Shown piece by piece: positions 25,336 through 34,969 of a DNA stretch of 43,901 nucleotides. Made by a program: the position numbers and the translations under genes. Source of the stretch: a virus. How positions within the stretch are numbered: the stretch's first letter is position 1; the number at the start of each line of letters is the position of its first letter. The notes under the pieces were generated by a model that did no database searches, was not told the DNA's origin, and saw only the letters and a list, made by a program, of their open reading frames with translations. The stretch spans positions 1 to 43,901 of IMG/VR virus record IMGVR_UViG_3300017746_000029; one strand, written 5' to 3'.

Positions 25336-28300
25336 TTAAGGTAACTCAACCCAAGTATTATCAGGATTAAAGTATATTACTCTATCTGTTAATTGATAAG
25401 CTACTATTCTAACATAATCTCCACTTCCAAAAGCACCAACATTATCAGTTAAACCACCTCCACTTGTTGAAATATATAAAGGAGATCCAATTGTAAAGGT
25501 ATAGTTAGTTGAAGCAAAAGCACCTTTTAATAATACCCCATCACTAACAGGATTATTACTTATGGCTAACCCTACAAAATTTGTTGAATTAGATGATCCA
25601 GCATCTGCTTCAGCCCAACCATTAGCAGATGATAAATATACAACTTCACCAGCAGTAATTGTTGCTGAAGCTGATGCTCCTCCAAAAAATATCTCACCAC
25701 TTGCTTTATTAGTATTGTTAGGAATAGTATAGTGTATAAATCCACTTAAATCAGTTCTATCTGTTCCTAAACCAAATGGACTTTTAATACTTAGGGTTCT
25801 ATTTTGATCTAATACAGCTGACGTACCTCCATCAATAAATAAATCATTTTCAGTTGTAATTGTAATAGAACTACCGGAACCACCTACTACACCACTTGTA
25901 CCTGATGTACCTGATGTACCTGATGAACCTGATCCTCCTGCTACACCTCCAGCACCACCTATACCACTTGAACCTGAAGATCCACTTGTACCTGAGGTAT
26001 TTGATGGAGCACTTGATCCTGCATTACCTGTATTACCTGTAGTACCATTTGAACCTGATGATCCTGAAGTACCTGAAGCTCTACTTAAACCATTTGTACC
26101 TGTATTACCTGATGTACCATTCGAACCACTTGAACCACTAGTACCTGAAGCTTTACTTGCTCCATTTGTACCTTGATCTCCTGAAGTACCATTTGTACCA
26201 CTAGAACCTGAGGTGCCGCTTAAATTACTTGACCCATTTGTACCTGGGTCACCTGAAGTACCATTCGAACCACTTGAACCACTTGTTCCTGATAATTTAC
26301 TTGCTCCATTTGTACCTGTATTACCTGTAGTACCATTTGAACCAGATGATCCTGAAGTACCTGAAGCTTTACTTGCTCCATTAGTACCAACATTACCACT
26401 TGTACCAGCAGTACCGGATGAACCACTTGTACCTGAGGCAGCAGCTGCACCTGATGTACCATCAACACCACTTGTTCCTGAAGAGCCTGATGTATTGCTT
26501 AAACCACTTTGACCTGCATTTCCTGAAGTACCATTTGAACCTGATGATCCCGAAGTACCTGAAGCTTTACTTGCTCCATTTGTACCTGTATTACCTGAAG
26601 TACCAGCAGTACCACTAGAACCTGAAGTACCTGATAATTGACTTGCTCCATTTGTACCTGTATTACCTGAAGTACCGTTTGTACCACTTGATCCTGAAGT
26701 ACCTGAAGCTCTACTTAAACCATTTGTACCTGTGTTACCACTTGTACCATTTGAACCAGATGAACCTGAAGAACCACTTAAAGCACTTGCTCCGTTTCCA
26801 CCTGTAATACCAGTTGTACCTGAGGAACCACTTGAACCACTTGTACCTGAGGCTCTACTTAGGCCATTTGTACCTGTATTACCTGAAGTACCGTTTGTAC
26901 CACTAGAACCTGATGTTCCTGAAGCTTTACTTGCTCCATTTGTACCTTGATCTCCTGAAGTACCATTTGTACCACTAGAACCTGATGTTCCTGAAGCTTT
27001 ACTTAAACCATTTGTACCTGTATTACCACTTGTACCAGCAGTACCACTTGAACCACTTGTACCTGAAGCAGCAGCAGCACCTGATGTACCATCTACACCT
27101 GAAGTACCGGATGAGCCACTTGTATTACTTAATCCTGATTGACCTGCATTACCTGAAGTACCATTTGAACCTGAAGATCCACTTGTACCTGAAGCTCTAC
27201 TTAAACCATTTGTACCTGTATTACCTGAAGTACCGTTTGTACCACTTGATCCTGAAGTACCTGAAGCTTTACTTGCTCCATTTGTACCTTGATCTCCACT
27301 TGTACCTGAAGTACCTGATGAACCTGAAGTACCACTTAAAGCGCTTGCTCCATTAGTACCTTGATTACCAGATGTACCATTCGAACCACTTGAACCACTT
27401 GTACCTGATAATTGACTTGCTCCATTTGTACCTTGATCTCCTGAAGTACCACTTGTACCACTTGAACCACTAGTACCTGAAGCTTTACTTGCTCCATTTG
27501 TACCTGTATTACCTGTAGTACCATTTGTTCCAGATGAACCTGAAGTACCTGAAGCAGCAGCAGCACCTGATGTACCATCTACACCTGAAGTACCGGATGA
27601 GCCACTTGTATTGCTTAAACCTGATTGTCCTGCATTTCCACTTGTACCATTTGAACCTGAAGATCCACTTGTACCTGAAGCTCTACTTAAACCATTTGTA
27701 CCTGTATTACCTGAAGTACCAGCAGTACCACTTGATCCTGAAGTACCTGAAGCTTTACTTGCTCCATTTGTTCCTATGTCACCTGAAGTACCATTAGTAC
27801 CACTTGAACCACTAGTACCTGATTGTCTACTTAATCCTGAAGTTCCTTCTTCACCACTTGTTCCTGATGAACCTGATGTTCCTGCTTCACCACTTGTACC
27901 ATCTACACCTGAGGTACCACTTGAACCGCTTGTATTAGATAATCCACTTTGACCGGCATTACCTGAGGTACCATTTGAACCTGAAGAACCTGAAGTACCT
28001 GATAAGGCACTTTGACCATTAGTTCCTGCATCCCCACTTGTACCATTTGAACCTGAAGATCCACTTGTACCTGATAATTTACTTGCTCCATTTGTACCTT
28101 GATCTCCACTTGTACCTGAAGTACCTGATGAACCTGAAGTACCGCTTAAAGCGCTTGCCCCATTTGTACCTATATTACCTGATGTACCATTTGTTCCAGA
28201 TGAACCACTTGTGCCAGAGGCAGCAGCTGCACCTGATGTACCATCAACACCACTTGTTCCTGATGAACCTGATGTATTAGATAATCCACTTTGGCCTGCA

Positions 28301-31300
28301 TTTCCTGAAGTACCATTTGAACCTGAAGAACCTGAAGTACCTGATAATGCACTTTGACCATTAGTTCCTGCATCTCCGGATGTTCCATTAGATCCTGAAG
28401 ATCCACTTGTACCTGATAATTGACTTGCTCCATTTGTACCTTGATCTCCACTTGTTCCGTTTGTCCCTGATGAACCTGAAGTACCGCTTAAAGCGCTTGC
28501 CCCTGAAGTTCCTGCTTCACCACTTGTTCCTGATGAACCTGAAGTTCCTGCTTCGCCACTTGTACCATCAACACCACTTGTTCCTGAAGAACCTGATGTG
28601 TTGCTTAAACCTGATTGACCTGCGTTACCTGATGTACCATTTGAACCACTTGAACCTGAAGTACCTGATAATGCACTTTGACCATTAGTTCCTGCATCTC
28701 CTGAAGTACCATTTGAACCTGAAGAACCTGAAGTACCACTTAAAGTACTTGCTCCATTTGTTCCTTCATCTCCACTTGTTCCATTTGTCCCTGATGAACC
28801 TGAAGTACCGCTTAAAGCACTTTGTCCATTTGTACCTGCATCACCTGATGTACCATTTGTTCCAGATGAACCTGAAGTACCCGAAGCAGCAGCAGCACCA
28901 CTTGTACCATCAACACCACTTGTACCTGATGAACCTGAAGTATTGCTTAAACCTGATTGTCCTGCATTTCCACTTGTACCATTTGAACCTGAAGAACCTG
29001 AAGTACCTGATAAGGCACTTTGACCATTTGTACCTGTGTCTCCACTAGTACCATTTGTTCCAGATGAACCTGAAGTACCACTTAAAGCACTTGCTCCATT
29101 TGTTCCTTCATCTCCTGAAGTACCGTTTGTACCACTTGAACCACTAGTACCTGATTGTCTACTTAATCCTGAAGTTCCTTCTTCACCACTTGTACCTGAT
29201 GAACCACTTGTACCTGCTTCACCACTTGTACCATCAACACCTGAAGTACCAGATGAACCTGATGTATTACTTAAACCTGATTGTCCTGCATTACCTGATG
29301 ATCCACTTGAACCTGAAGAACCTGAAGATCCACTAGTAATAGATGATCCACTTGTACCTGCTTCACCTGATGTTCCATTAGATCCTGAAGAGCCTGAAGT
29401 ACCACTTAAAGCACTTGCTCCATTTGTACCTTGATCTCCTGAAGTACCATTAGTACCTGAAGAGCCTGAAGTACCTGATAAGGCACTTTCTCCAGATGTA
29501 CCAGCATCCCCACTTGTACCTGATGAACCTGAAGTTCCTGCTTCACCTGAAGTTCCATCAACACCTGAAGTACCAGATGAACCTGATGTATTACTTAATC
29601 CTGATTGTCCTGCATTTCCTGAAGTACCATTTGAACCTGATGATCCACTTGAACCACTAGTAATAGATGATCCACTTGTACCTGCTTCACCTGATGTACC
29701 ATTCGAACCACTTGAACCTGAAGTACCACTTAAAGCACTTGCTCCATTTGTACCTTCATCTCCACTTGTTCCATTTGTCCCTGATGAACCTGATGTGCCA
29801 CTTAAAGCACTTTCTCCAGATGTACCAACGTCTCCACTTGTACCTGATGAACCTGAAGTTCCTGCTTCACCACTTGTACCATCAACTCCACTTGTTCCTG
29901 AAGAACCACTTGTATTGCTTAAACCGCTTTGACCTGCATTTCCACTAGTACCATTTGAACCTGAAGATCCACTTGAACCTGAAGTTTTACTTTCTCCTGA
30001 AGTACCTGCTTCACCTGATGTACCATTTGAACCACTTGAACCTGAAGTACCTGATAATTGACTTGCTCCATTTGTACCTTCATCTCCTGATGTACCATTT
30101 GTACCTGAAGACCCTGAAGTACCGCTTAAAGCACTTTCACCTGAAGTTCCTGCTTCACCACTTGTTCCTGATGAACCTGAAGTTCCTGCTTCACCTGATG
30201 TACCATCTACACCTGAAGATCCTGATGAACCTGATGTGTTACTTAAACCACTTTGACCCGCATTACCACTTGTTCCAGATGAACCTGTAGATCCTGATGA
30301 ACCACTGGTGAATGAAGATCCACTTGTACCTGCTTCACCTGATGTACCATCAACACCTGAAGATCCTGAGGAACCTGATGTATTACTTAAACCTGATTGT
30401 CCTGCATTTCCTGATGATCCACTTGAACCTGAAGAACCTGAAGATCCACTTGTAGCACTTTCTCCAGATGTACCTGTAGAACCACTTGAACCTGAAGTTC
30501 CAGCTTCACCTGAAGTTCCATCTACACCACTTGTTCCTGAAGAACCACTTGTATTACTTAATCCTGATTGCCCTGCATTACCTGAGGTACCATTTGAACC
30601 TGAAGATCCACTTGAACCTGAAGTTTTACTTTCACCTGAAGTACCTGCTTCACCTGATGTACCATCTACACCTGAAGATCCTGATGAACCTGATGTGTTA
30701 CTTAAACCACTTTGACCCGCATTACCTGAAGAACCACTTGAACCTGAAGAACCTGAAGATCCACTTGTAGCACTTTCTCCGGATGTACCTGTAGAACCGC
30801 TTGAACCTGAAGTTCCTGCTTCACCTGATGTGCCATCCACACCACTTGTTCCTGAGGAACCACTTGTATTACTTAAACCACTTTGGCCTGCATTTCCACT
30901 TGATCCTGAAGAACCACTAGAACCACTTGAACCTGAAGTATTACTTTCACCTGAAGTTCCTGCTTCGCCACTTGTACCATCAACACCACTTGTTCCTGAA
31001 GAACCTGATGTGTTGCTTAAACCTGATTGACCTGCGTTACCTGAAGAACCACTTGAACCTGAAGAACCTGATGAACCACTTGTAGCACTTTCTCCAGATG
31101 TACCTGTAGAACCTGAAGATCCACTTGTACCTGCTTCGCCACTTGTACCATCAACACCTGAAGATCCTGATGAACCTGATGTGTTAGATGATCCACTTTG
31201 ACCTGCATTTCCGGATGAACCTGAAGAACCACTTGATCCTGAAGAACCACTAGAACCACTTGAACCTGAAGTGTTACTTTCACCTGAAGTACCTGCTTCA

Positions 31301-32211
31301 CCACTTGTACCATCTACACCTGAAGTACCAGATGAACCTGATGTATTACTTAAACCTGATTGTCCTGCATTTCCTGATGAACCTGAAGAACCACTTGATC
31401 CTGAAGATCCACTTGTATCACTTAAACCTGAAGTACCGGAAGTGCCTGTAAATCCACTAAGACCTGAGGTGCCACTTGTACCATTTGAACCTGATTGTCC
31501 TGCTGTACCTGAAGAACCACTTGAACCTGAGGATCCACTTGTACCACTAGTATCTGATGTACCTGATGTACCTGAAGTTCCATTAGCACCTGATGAACCG
31601 ACAGCACCACTTGTACCACTAGTACCACCATCACCTGATGATCCTGATGATCCTGAAGTACCTGAAGTACCACTTACTCCAGTTGTACCATTTGAACCTG
31701 AAAATCCGCTTGTACCACTTGTTACATCTACAAATCCAATAACACCTGAAGTAGGATTATATGTTACTATTTCTGGTCTATCTTGTAAAGGTAAAGGTGT
31801 TATTTTAAATTCCTCACCCCCACTTATATCAAGAATTACACTACCTGTAACACTAAGAGGACCTAAAATTTGGGCTGATCCTGTAAATGGAAAACCTGCA
31901 CCACTTCCCCCGCCTTCTAATGTAATGTCAACACCACTAGGACCATTAGGAACTATACTAGCAACACCTGCTCCTAAAAAATTAAGATTATTTACTCCTG
32001 TGCCTATAACAACAGTATCTTTTTCAACTGTTACTCCAGAAAAACCTGGGACTTGACTTAAATCGACACTATGTGTTACACTACTACTTGCAAAAAAGAA
32101 TTGAAGATCGGCACCAGACAGAGAACTAGAGTAGTAGAGCGACTGAAAATTGCCGTCTACTTCTGCGAATGTTAACTCGGAACCTTTGTTCTGTCTTAAT
32201 ATTATACCCAT
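25336..32211 (-). CDS. Giant collagen-like Gly-X-Y fibre protein
   Basis: A 2291-residue protein, the largest in the window. Residues 1-164 form the N-terminal part, including SELTFAEVDGNFQSL, a motif common at the virion end of phage fibres. Residues ~165-2114 are Gly-X-Y triplets dominated by GTS, GSS, GTN, GSN and GEA, nearly proline-free, with regular interruptions where Gly is replaced (GASALSGTSG, GLSNTSG). A longer unit with NAGQSG and VDGTSG occurs 18 times. The last 177 residues are a globular C-terminal domain (AGEVVYLSSANGWAEADAG, ending DNTWVELP). If triple-helical, the repeat would span about 0.55 micrometre. It is very rich in Ser and Thr, hence a plausible O-glycosylation target for the transferases nearby. 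It follows the gp15-like gene by 34 bases. Confidence 0.85.
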   Translation of the reverse strand: MGIILRQNKGSELTFAEVDGNFQSLYYSSSLSGADLQFFFASSSVTHSVDLSQVPGFSGVTVEKDTVVIGTGVNNLNFLGAGVASIVPNGPSGVDITLEGGGSGAGFPFTGSAQILGPLSVTGSVILDISGGEEFKITPLPLQDRPEIVTYNPTSGVIGFVDVTSGTSGFSGSNGTTGVSGTSGTSGSSGSSGDGGTSGTSGAVGSSGANGTSGTSGTSDTSGTSGSSGSSGSSGTAGQSGSNGTSGTSGLSGFTGTSGTSGLSDTSGSSGSSGSSGSSGNAGQSGLSNTSGSSGTSGVDGTSGEAGTSGESNTSGSSGSSGSSGSSGSSGSSGNAGQSGSSNTSGSSGSSGVDGTSGEAGTSGSSGSTGTSGESATSGSSGSSGSSGSSGNAGQSGLSNTSGSSGTSGVDGTSGEAGTSGESNTSGSSGSSGSSGSSGNAGQSGLSNTSGSSGTSGVDGTSGEAGTSGSSGSTGTSGESATSGSSGSSGSSGSSGNAGQSGLSNTSGSSGSSGVDGTSGEAGTSGESKTSGSSGSSGSNGTSGNAGQSGLSNTSGSSGTSGVDGTSGEAGTSGSSGSTGTSGESATSGSSGSSGSSGSSGNAGQSGLSNTSGSSGSSGVDGTSGEAGTSGSSFTSGSSGSTGSSGTSGNAGQSGLSNTSGSSGSSGVDGTSGEAGTSGSSGTSGEAGTSGESALSGTSGSSGTNGTSGDEGTNGASQLSGTSGSSGSNGTSGEAGTSGESKTSGSSGSSGSNGTSGNAGQSGLSNTSGSSGTSGVDGTSGEAGTSGSSGTSGDVGTSGESALSGTSGSSGTNGTSGDEGTNGASALSGTSGSSGSNGTSGEAGTSGSSITSGSSGSSGSNGTSGNAGQSGLSNTSGSSGTSGVDGTSGEAGTSGSSGTSGDAGTSGESALSGTSGSSGTNGTSGDQGTNGASALSGTSGSSGSNGTSGEAGTSGSSITSGSSGSSGSSGSSGNAGQSGLSNTSGSSGTSGVDGTSGEAGTSGSSGTSGEEGTSGLSRQSGTSGSSGTNGTSGDEGTNGASALSGTSGSSGTNGTSGDTGTNGQSALSGTSGSSGSNGTSGNAGQSGLSNTSGSSGTSGVDGTSGAAAASGTSGSSGTNGTSGDAGTNGQSALSGTSGSSGTNGTSGDEGTNGASTLSGTSGSSGSNGTSGDAGTNGQSALSGTSGSSGSNGTSGNAGQSGLSNTSGSSGTSGVDGTSGEAGTSGSSGTSGEAGTSGASALSGTSGSSGTNGTSGDQGTNGASQLSGTSGSSGSNGTSGDAGTNGQSALSGTSGSSGSNGTSGNAGQSGLSNTSGSSGTSGVDGTSGAAAASGTSGSSGTNGTSGNIGTNGASALSGTSGSSGTSGTSGDQGTNGASKLSGTSGSSGSNGTSGDAGTNGQSALSGTSGSSGSNGTSGNAGQSGLSNTSGSSGTSGVDGTSGEAGTSGSSGTSGEEGTSGLSRQSGTSGSSGTNGTSGDIGTNGASKASGTSGSSGTAGTSGNTGTNGLSRASGTSGSSGSNGTSGNAGQSGLSNTSGSSGTSGVDGTSGAAAASGTSGSSGTNGTTGNTGTNGASKASGTSGSSGTSGTSGDQGTNGASQLSGTSGSSGSNGTSGNQGTNGASALSGTSGSSGTSGTSGDQGTNGASKASGTSGSSGTNGTSGNTGTNGLSRASGTSGSSGSNGTSGNAGQSGLSNTSGSSGTSGVDGTSGAAAASGTSGSSGTAGTSGNTGTNGLSKASGTSGSSGTNGTSGDQGTNGASKASGTSGSSGTNGTSGNTGTNGLSRASGTSGSSGSSGTTGITGGNGASALSGSSGSSGSNGTSGNTGTNGLSRASGTSGSSGTNGTSGNTGTNGASQLSGTSGSSGTAGTSGNTGTNGASKASGTSGSSGSNGTSGNAGQSGLSNTSGSSGTSGVDGTSGAAAASGTSGSSGTAGTSGNVGTNGASKASGTSGSSGSNGTTGNTGTNGASKLSGTSGSSGSNGTSGDPGTNGSSNLSGTSGSSGTNGTSGDQGTNGASKASGTSGSSGSNGTSGNTGTNGLSRASGTSGSSGSNGTTGNTGNAGSSAPSNTSGTSGSSGSSGIGGAGGVAGGSGSSGTSGTSGTSGVVGGSGSSITITTENDLFIDGGTSAVLDQNRTLSIKSPFGLGTDRTDLSGFIHYTIPNNTNKASGEIFFGGASASATITAGEVVYLSSANGWAEADAGSSNSTNFVGLAISNNPVSDGVLLKGAFASTNYTFTIGSPLYISTSGGGLTDNVGAFGSGDYVRIVAYQLTDRVIYFNPDNTWVELP
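25870..31719 (-). repeat. Gly-X-Y coding repeat array
   Basis: About 5.85 kb of 9-bp-periodic, internally repetitive DNA encoding fibre residues ~165-2114. The downstream part (about 25870-29000) uses GTNG/GASK/GLSR-type units, and the upstream part (about 29000-31700) is richer in SSGSSGSSG units, so different expansions are layered. Long shadow frames rich in Pro, Glu and Val on the opposite strand are a by-product. Confidence 0.9.
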
Positions 32212-32222
32212 CTAATTTTATT

Positions 32223-32230
32223 TATAAATA
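32223..32230 (-). promoter_or_regulatory. TATTTATA element upstream of the giant fibre gene
   Basis: The coding strand reads AATATTTATAAATAAAATT, 11 bases before the ATG. Confidence 0.35.
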
Positions 32231-32245
32231 TTATAAAAAACAGTA

Positions 32246-33205
32246 CTATTGTTCAGAATTTGGAAAATCTGTAAAATTGTTATTCGTTTGAATACTGAGA
32301 CGGGAATTATCAACTGTTTGTTGGTTATTTAATTCTTCTATATTTTGTACTGTTTCCATATTAAATATAATTTGAGTGGGTGTGTTGAATTTTTTAAGTG
32401 AGTTTAATTGTTTTTGAACAATATCAGGAACAAGATATCCATATAATTTTAAGCTAAAAGTTGCTTTAACTGATCTTTCTCCTTTTTGTTCTACATTTAC
32501 TGGAGTTGCAAAGCTATCTATTCTAGCTCTAAACTGATACCTTTCAGGATTACCCCAATATGAATCTGATGCATAGTTAATAGCTTCAACTATTTTATTT
32601 AATTGTTCTACATAATAAGTAGCTACAATAAAATCATATGTAACATTTACATAATCAGGAACTACTACTGCATAATTTGTTTTTTGTGGTATTTTATTAT
32701 TTAAAGTTGAAAAATTATCATAAGCATTATTAACACTATATTTCTTTTGAAATACACTTACATTTTGAGGATTATTTGCATCTAATTTATTAGCTATATT
32801 CCTAACTTTTTCAATATTATTACGTTTAAAGGTAATTATAGGTAACATAATTTTACCCTTTTTATCTCTATAGTAACCATCCTTTTGAACCTGTTTCCAT
32901 CTTTCAGGAGAACCATATATAAAAGGTACTTGTTGAACTGTACCATTTTGTATTACTGTAGGTTTAATTACCTCTTCCATGTAATACATTATAGCTTCAT
33001 CTATATCTTTTATCCCTAATGTAAAGGGTTTTGTTGTATCATCTCTAAATGATAATTGATTTCCCCTATTAGTAACATCTGCATTATTAGGATTACCAGT
33101 TTCGGAAAAACCAGGTGACCCCGCAGGGGGGTTATAAGGTTCAATTTGAGAATTTAAAATCTCTCTTTGAGTTTTTGGTATTGGTATTTTTCCTCTATTA
33201 GCCAT
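32246..33205 (-). CDS. gp15-like tail sheath terminator/completion protein
   Basis: A 319-residue protein. The core (about residues 70-285) resembles T4 gp15, which caps the tail end and joins it to the head. Compare PFIYGSPERWKQVQKDGYYR and IMLPIITFKRNNIEK with gp15 'VPITYASKEHFMMKL' and 'ILPRINL', and NVTYDFIVATYYVEQLNKIV with 'EMNYDLTIYTRHEDDLFQIV'. There are extra polar N- and C-terminal tails (KIPIPKTQREILNSQ; NNEQ-rich end). Gene order gp13, gp14, then this gene is the same as 13-14-15 in T4, which strengthens the call. It overlaps the gp14-like gene by 8 bases. Divergence is high, so a profile comparison would be needed for certainty. Confidence 0.65.
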   Translation of the reverse strand: MANRGKIPIPKTQREILNSQIEPYNPPAGSPGFSETGNPNNADVTNRGNQLSFRDDTTKPFTLGIKDIDEAIMYYMEEVIKPTVIQNGTVQQVPFIYGSPERWKQVQKDGYYRDKKGKIMLPIITFKRNNIEKVRNIANKLDANNPQNVSVFQKKYSVNNAYDNFSTLNNKIPQKTNYAVVVPDYVNVTYDFIVATYYVEQLNKIVEAINYASDSYWGNPERYQFRARIDSFATPVNVEQKGERSVKATFSLKLYGYLVPDIVQKQLNSLKKFNTPTQIIFNMETVQNIEELNNQQTVDNSRLSIQTNNNFTDFPNSEQ

Positions 33206-33794
33206 TTAATGATGGGTTTGAATTGTTTCCAGTATATAATCTTTCTTGTGTTATTCCTACCTTATCAGCTGGTACATAATGTGTTTCACAAATAATAGAA
33301 ATTGATGAACCAAAGTTTTCTAAACCTGGATTTTGTAATTGTGGTGAATTAGGATAATCTGGATTTTTACCCATAAAGTACTGATTAGCATTAACTACAT
33401 CTACTTCATAATACCCTTCATTATATAAAATAATATCACCAACTTCAGGAACTAAATCAGCTCCATATTGATAGTTTGTAGGAGCAAAATCTAAATTAAA
33501 TTCCTCCATCTTACCTAATAAATCATCTCTTAAAAATTTAAAAGTAGCACCCCAAGTGAAGTCAGTACCTAAATCTGTTTCTGGGAAGTCTTCATTAGCT
33601 CTTTCAATAAGACAATTGAGCAAGACAGGACCCATATAGAATTTTTCCTCAGCAGCTTCCCCATATATGTTTACTTTAGTTTCTTCTAATTTAAACTTAT
33701 AGAAAGAACACTGTTGAGTAATGACATCTGCCATTAACTCTCTATTTAAGTGTCTAAATAGACTTATATCTCTTGCTCCTCCAAATAATGCCAT
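33198..33794 (-). CDS. gp14-like neck protein
   Basis: A 198-residue protein. The segment RELMADVITQQCSFYKFKLE resembles T4 gp14 '[20 protein letters not shown]', and VPEVGDIILYNEGYYEVDVV resembles '[21 protein letters not shown]'. In T4, gp14 and gp13 form the neck that closes the packaged head and provides the tail docking surface. The protein is shorter than T4 gp14 (256 aa). It lies between the gp13-like gene (1-base gap) and the gp15-like gene (8-base overlap), so all three neck/completion proteins are likely translated together. No extra domain is visible. The alternative is a generic head-tail connector without direct gp14 descent. Confidence 0.65.
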   Translation of the reverse strand: MALFGGARDISLFRHLNRELMADVITQQCSFYKFKLEETKVNIYGEAAEEKFYMGPVLLNCLIERANEDFPETDLGTDFTWGATFKFLRDDLLGKMEEFNLDFAPTNYQYGADLVPEVGDIILYNEGYYEVDVVNANQYFMGKNPDYPNSPQLQNPGLENFGSSISIICETHYVPADKVGITQERLYTGNNSNPSLNG

Positions 33795-33795
33795 A

Positions 33796-34959
33796 TTATC
33801 CTATATAAATAGGAAAGGGAACATTAGCTAATTCATCTTGTACAAATTTACTTTCTGCTGCTCTTCTTTCCAATAATTTTTCTCTTGATGTTTCTCCTAA
33901 ATAAGCTCTTAATCTATCAATTAGTCTTTCTTTTTCACCTGTAGCTGCTGTAATTAAATCATTAGCATTTAATGTTACATTATCTCCAGGAATTGGAACT
34001 ACTTGATATTTACCTCTAATATACCCTAACATTTCTTTACATAAAGCTAAAGCATATTCAAATATCCAACTTCTACCAACTGAATTAATATCATCATAAT
34101 TTGGGTTAGTATAAGGAACATCATAAATATTAGAAATAGTACTACTTCCTCCTACTACAAAAGATGCAGATGATCTTTCTGAGTTAAGAATATATTCAAA
34201 ATACAATTTTGGAACTGATCCATCAGGTATAGGGAATATTCTTAATTTATTATTATGCATTTCAAAAGAATAATTAGCTCTTCTGATCATATCATTAAAT
34301 TCAATAGTTTGAATTACTTGTAAATCATAATTAATGGGCATAAGTAAAAAGTCAACACCAGCAGGTGAATAACCATCCCAACCAAAAGTATCCATTAAAT
34401 TCATAGTACCCATTCCAGTACCAATGTATGGATCAAAATATCTTAAAATTGCAGGAGGTGCTTCATAAAACACTCTCATAATTTCTATGTCATGATCTTT
34501 GTAATGAGGAATGTTTGCTTTTGCCCAAGCTTCTAAATCATAATCCTGGATTGATGCTGTTAAATCAACTGAACCCTTATGCCAATCTACATTCCCACCT
34601 GTTCCTGCTTCAACACCATATTGTTCTGAAATTTGGATAATTCTTCCTAAGTTAGGAACAACTACAGTATTTTCAATATCCATTGTTGCTGAATCTGCTC
34701 CTTCAAGGGTTAAATAGTTATCTCTAATTTTAAACCCATACAATTCATTAGCATAAATTGTAACAGCTTCTTCTAGGGCAGCATAAAAGTTATATTTTTG
34801 CAGTTCAATATCTACAATAGGATAACCTAATCTCCTAGCTGCAAAAGTTGCAAATTTATCTGCATCAATTTGAAATTCAGGATCATTATCATAAAACCCA
34901 AAAGGTGTATCTCCTGGGTGAAATGAGCTAGATCCGGGCCATATTGCTATATTTGCCAT
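33796..34959 (-). CDS. gp13-like neck / head-tail connector protein
   Basis: A 387-residue protein of gp13 type. Recognisable segments are FAARRLGYPIVDIELQKYNF followed by YAALEEAVTIYANELYGFK, which is a common N-terminal block in neck proteins of marine T4-like phages. Others are WIFEYALALCKEMLGYIRGK and GEKERLIDRLRAYLGETSRE near the C-terminus. It would bind the portal after packaging and form the neck with gp14. T4 gp13 has 309 residues, so this one is longer, with extra loops in the middle (YFDPYIGTGMGTMNLMDTFG). It lies 10 bases after the 437-aa virion protein gene and one base before the gp14-like gene. Confidence 0.7.
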   Translation of the reverse strand: MANIAIWPGSSSFHPGDTPFGFYDNDPEFQIDADKFATFAARRLGYPIVDIELQKYNFYAALEEAVTIYANELYGFKIRDNYLTLEGADSATMDIENTVVVPNLGRIIQISEQYGVEAGTGGNVDWHKGSVDLTASIQDYDLEAWAKANIPHYKDHDIEIMRVFYEAPPAILRYFDPYIGTGMGTMNLMDTFGWDGYSPAGVDFLLMPINYDLQVIQTIEFNDMIRRANYSFEMHNNKLRIFPIPDGSVPKLYFEYILNSERSSASFVVGGSSTISNIYDVPYTNPNYDDINSVGRSWIFEYALALCKEMLGYIRGKYQVVPIPGDNVTLNANDLITAATGEKERLIDRLRAYLGETSREKLLERRAAESKFVQDELANVPFPIYIG

Positions 34960-34969
34960 ATTTTTTTAT

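Noticed and set aside
25870-31719. Repeat array considered as a CRISPR or a non-coding satellite
   Set aside because: Repeats are contiguous, keep a single open frame throughout, and lack unique spacers of constant length.
31271-32056. Long opposite-strand open frame rich in Pro, Glu and Val, one of many between 26200 and 32060
   Set aside because: It is the shadow of the Gly-X-Y repeat. The 9-bp periodic codons leave the other strand free of stops, and its composition mirrors the repeat.
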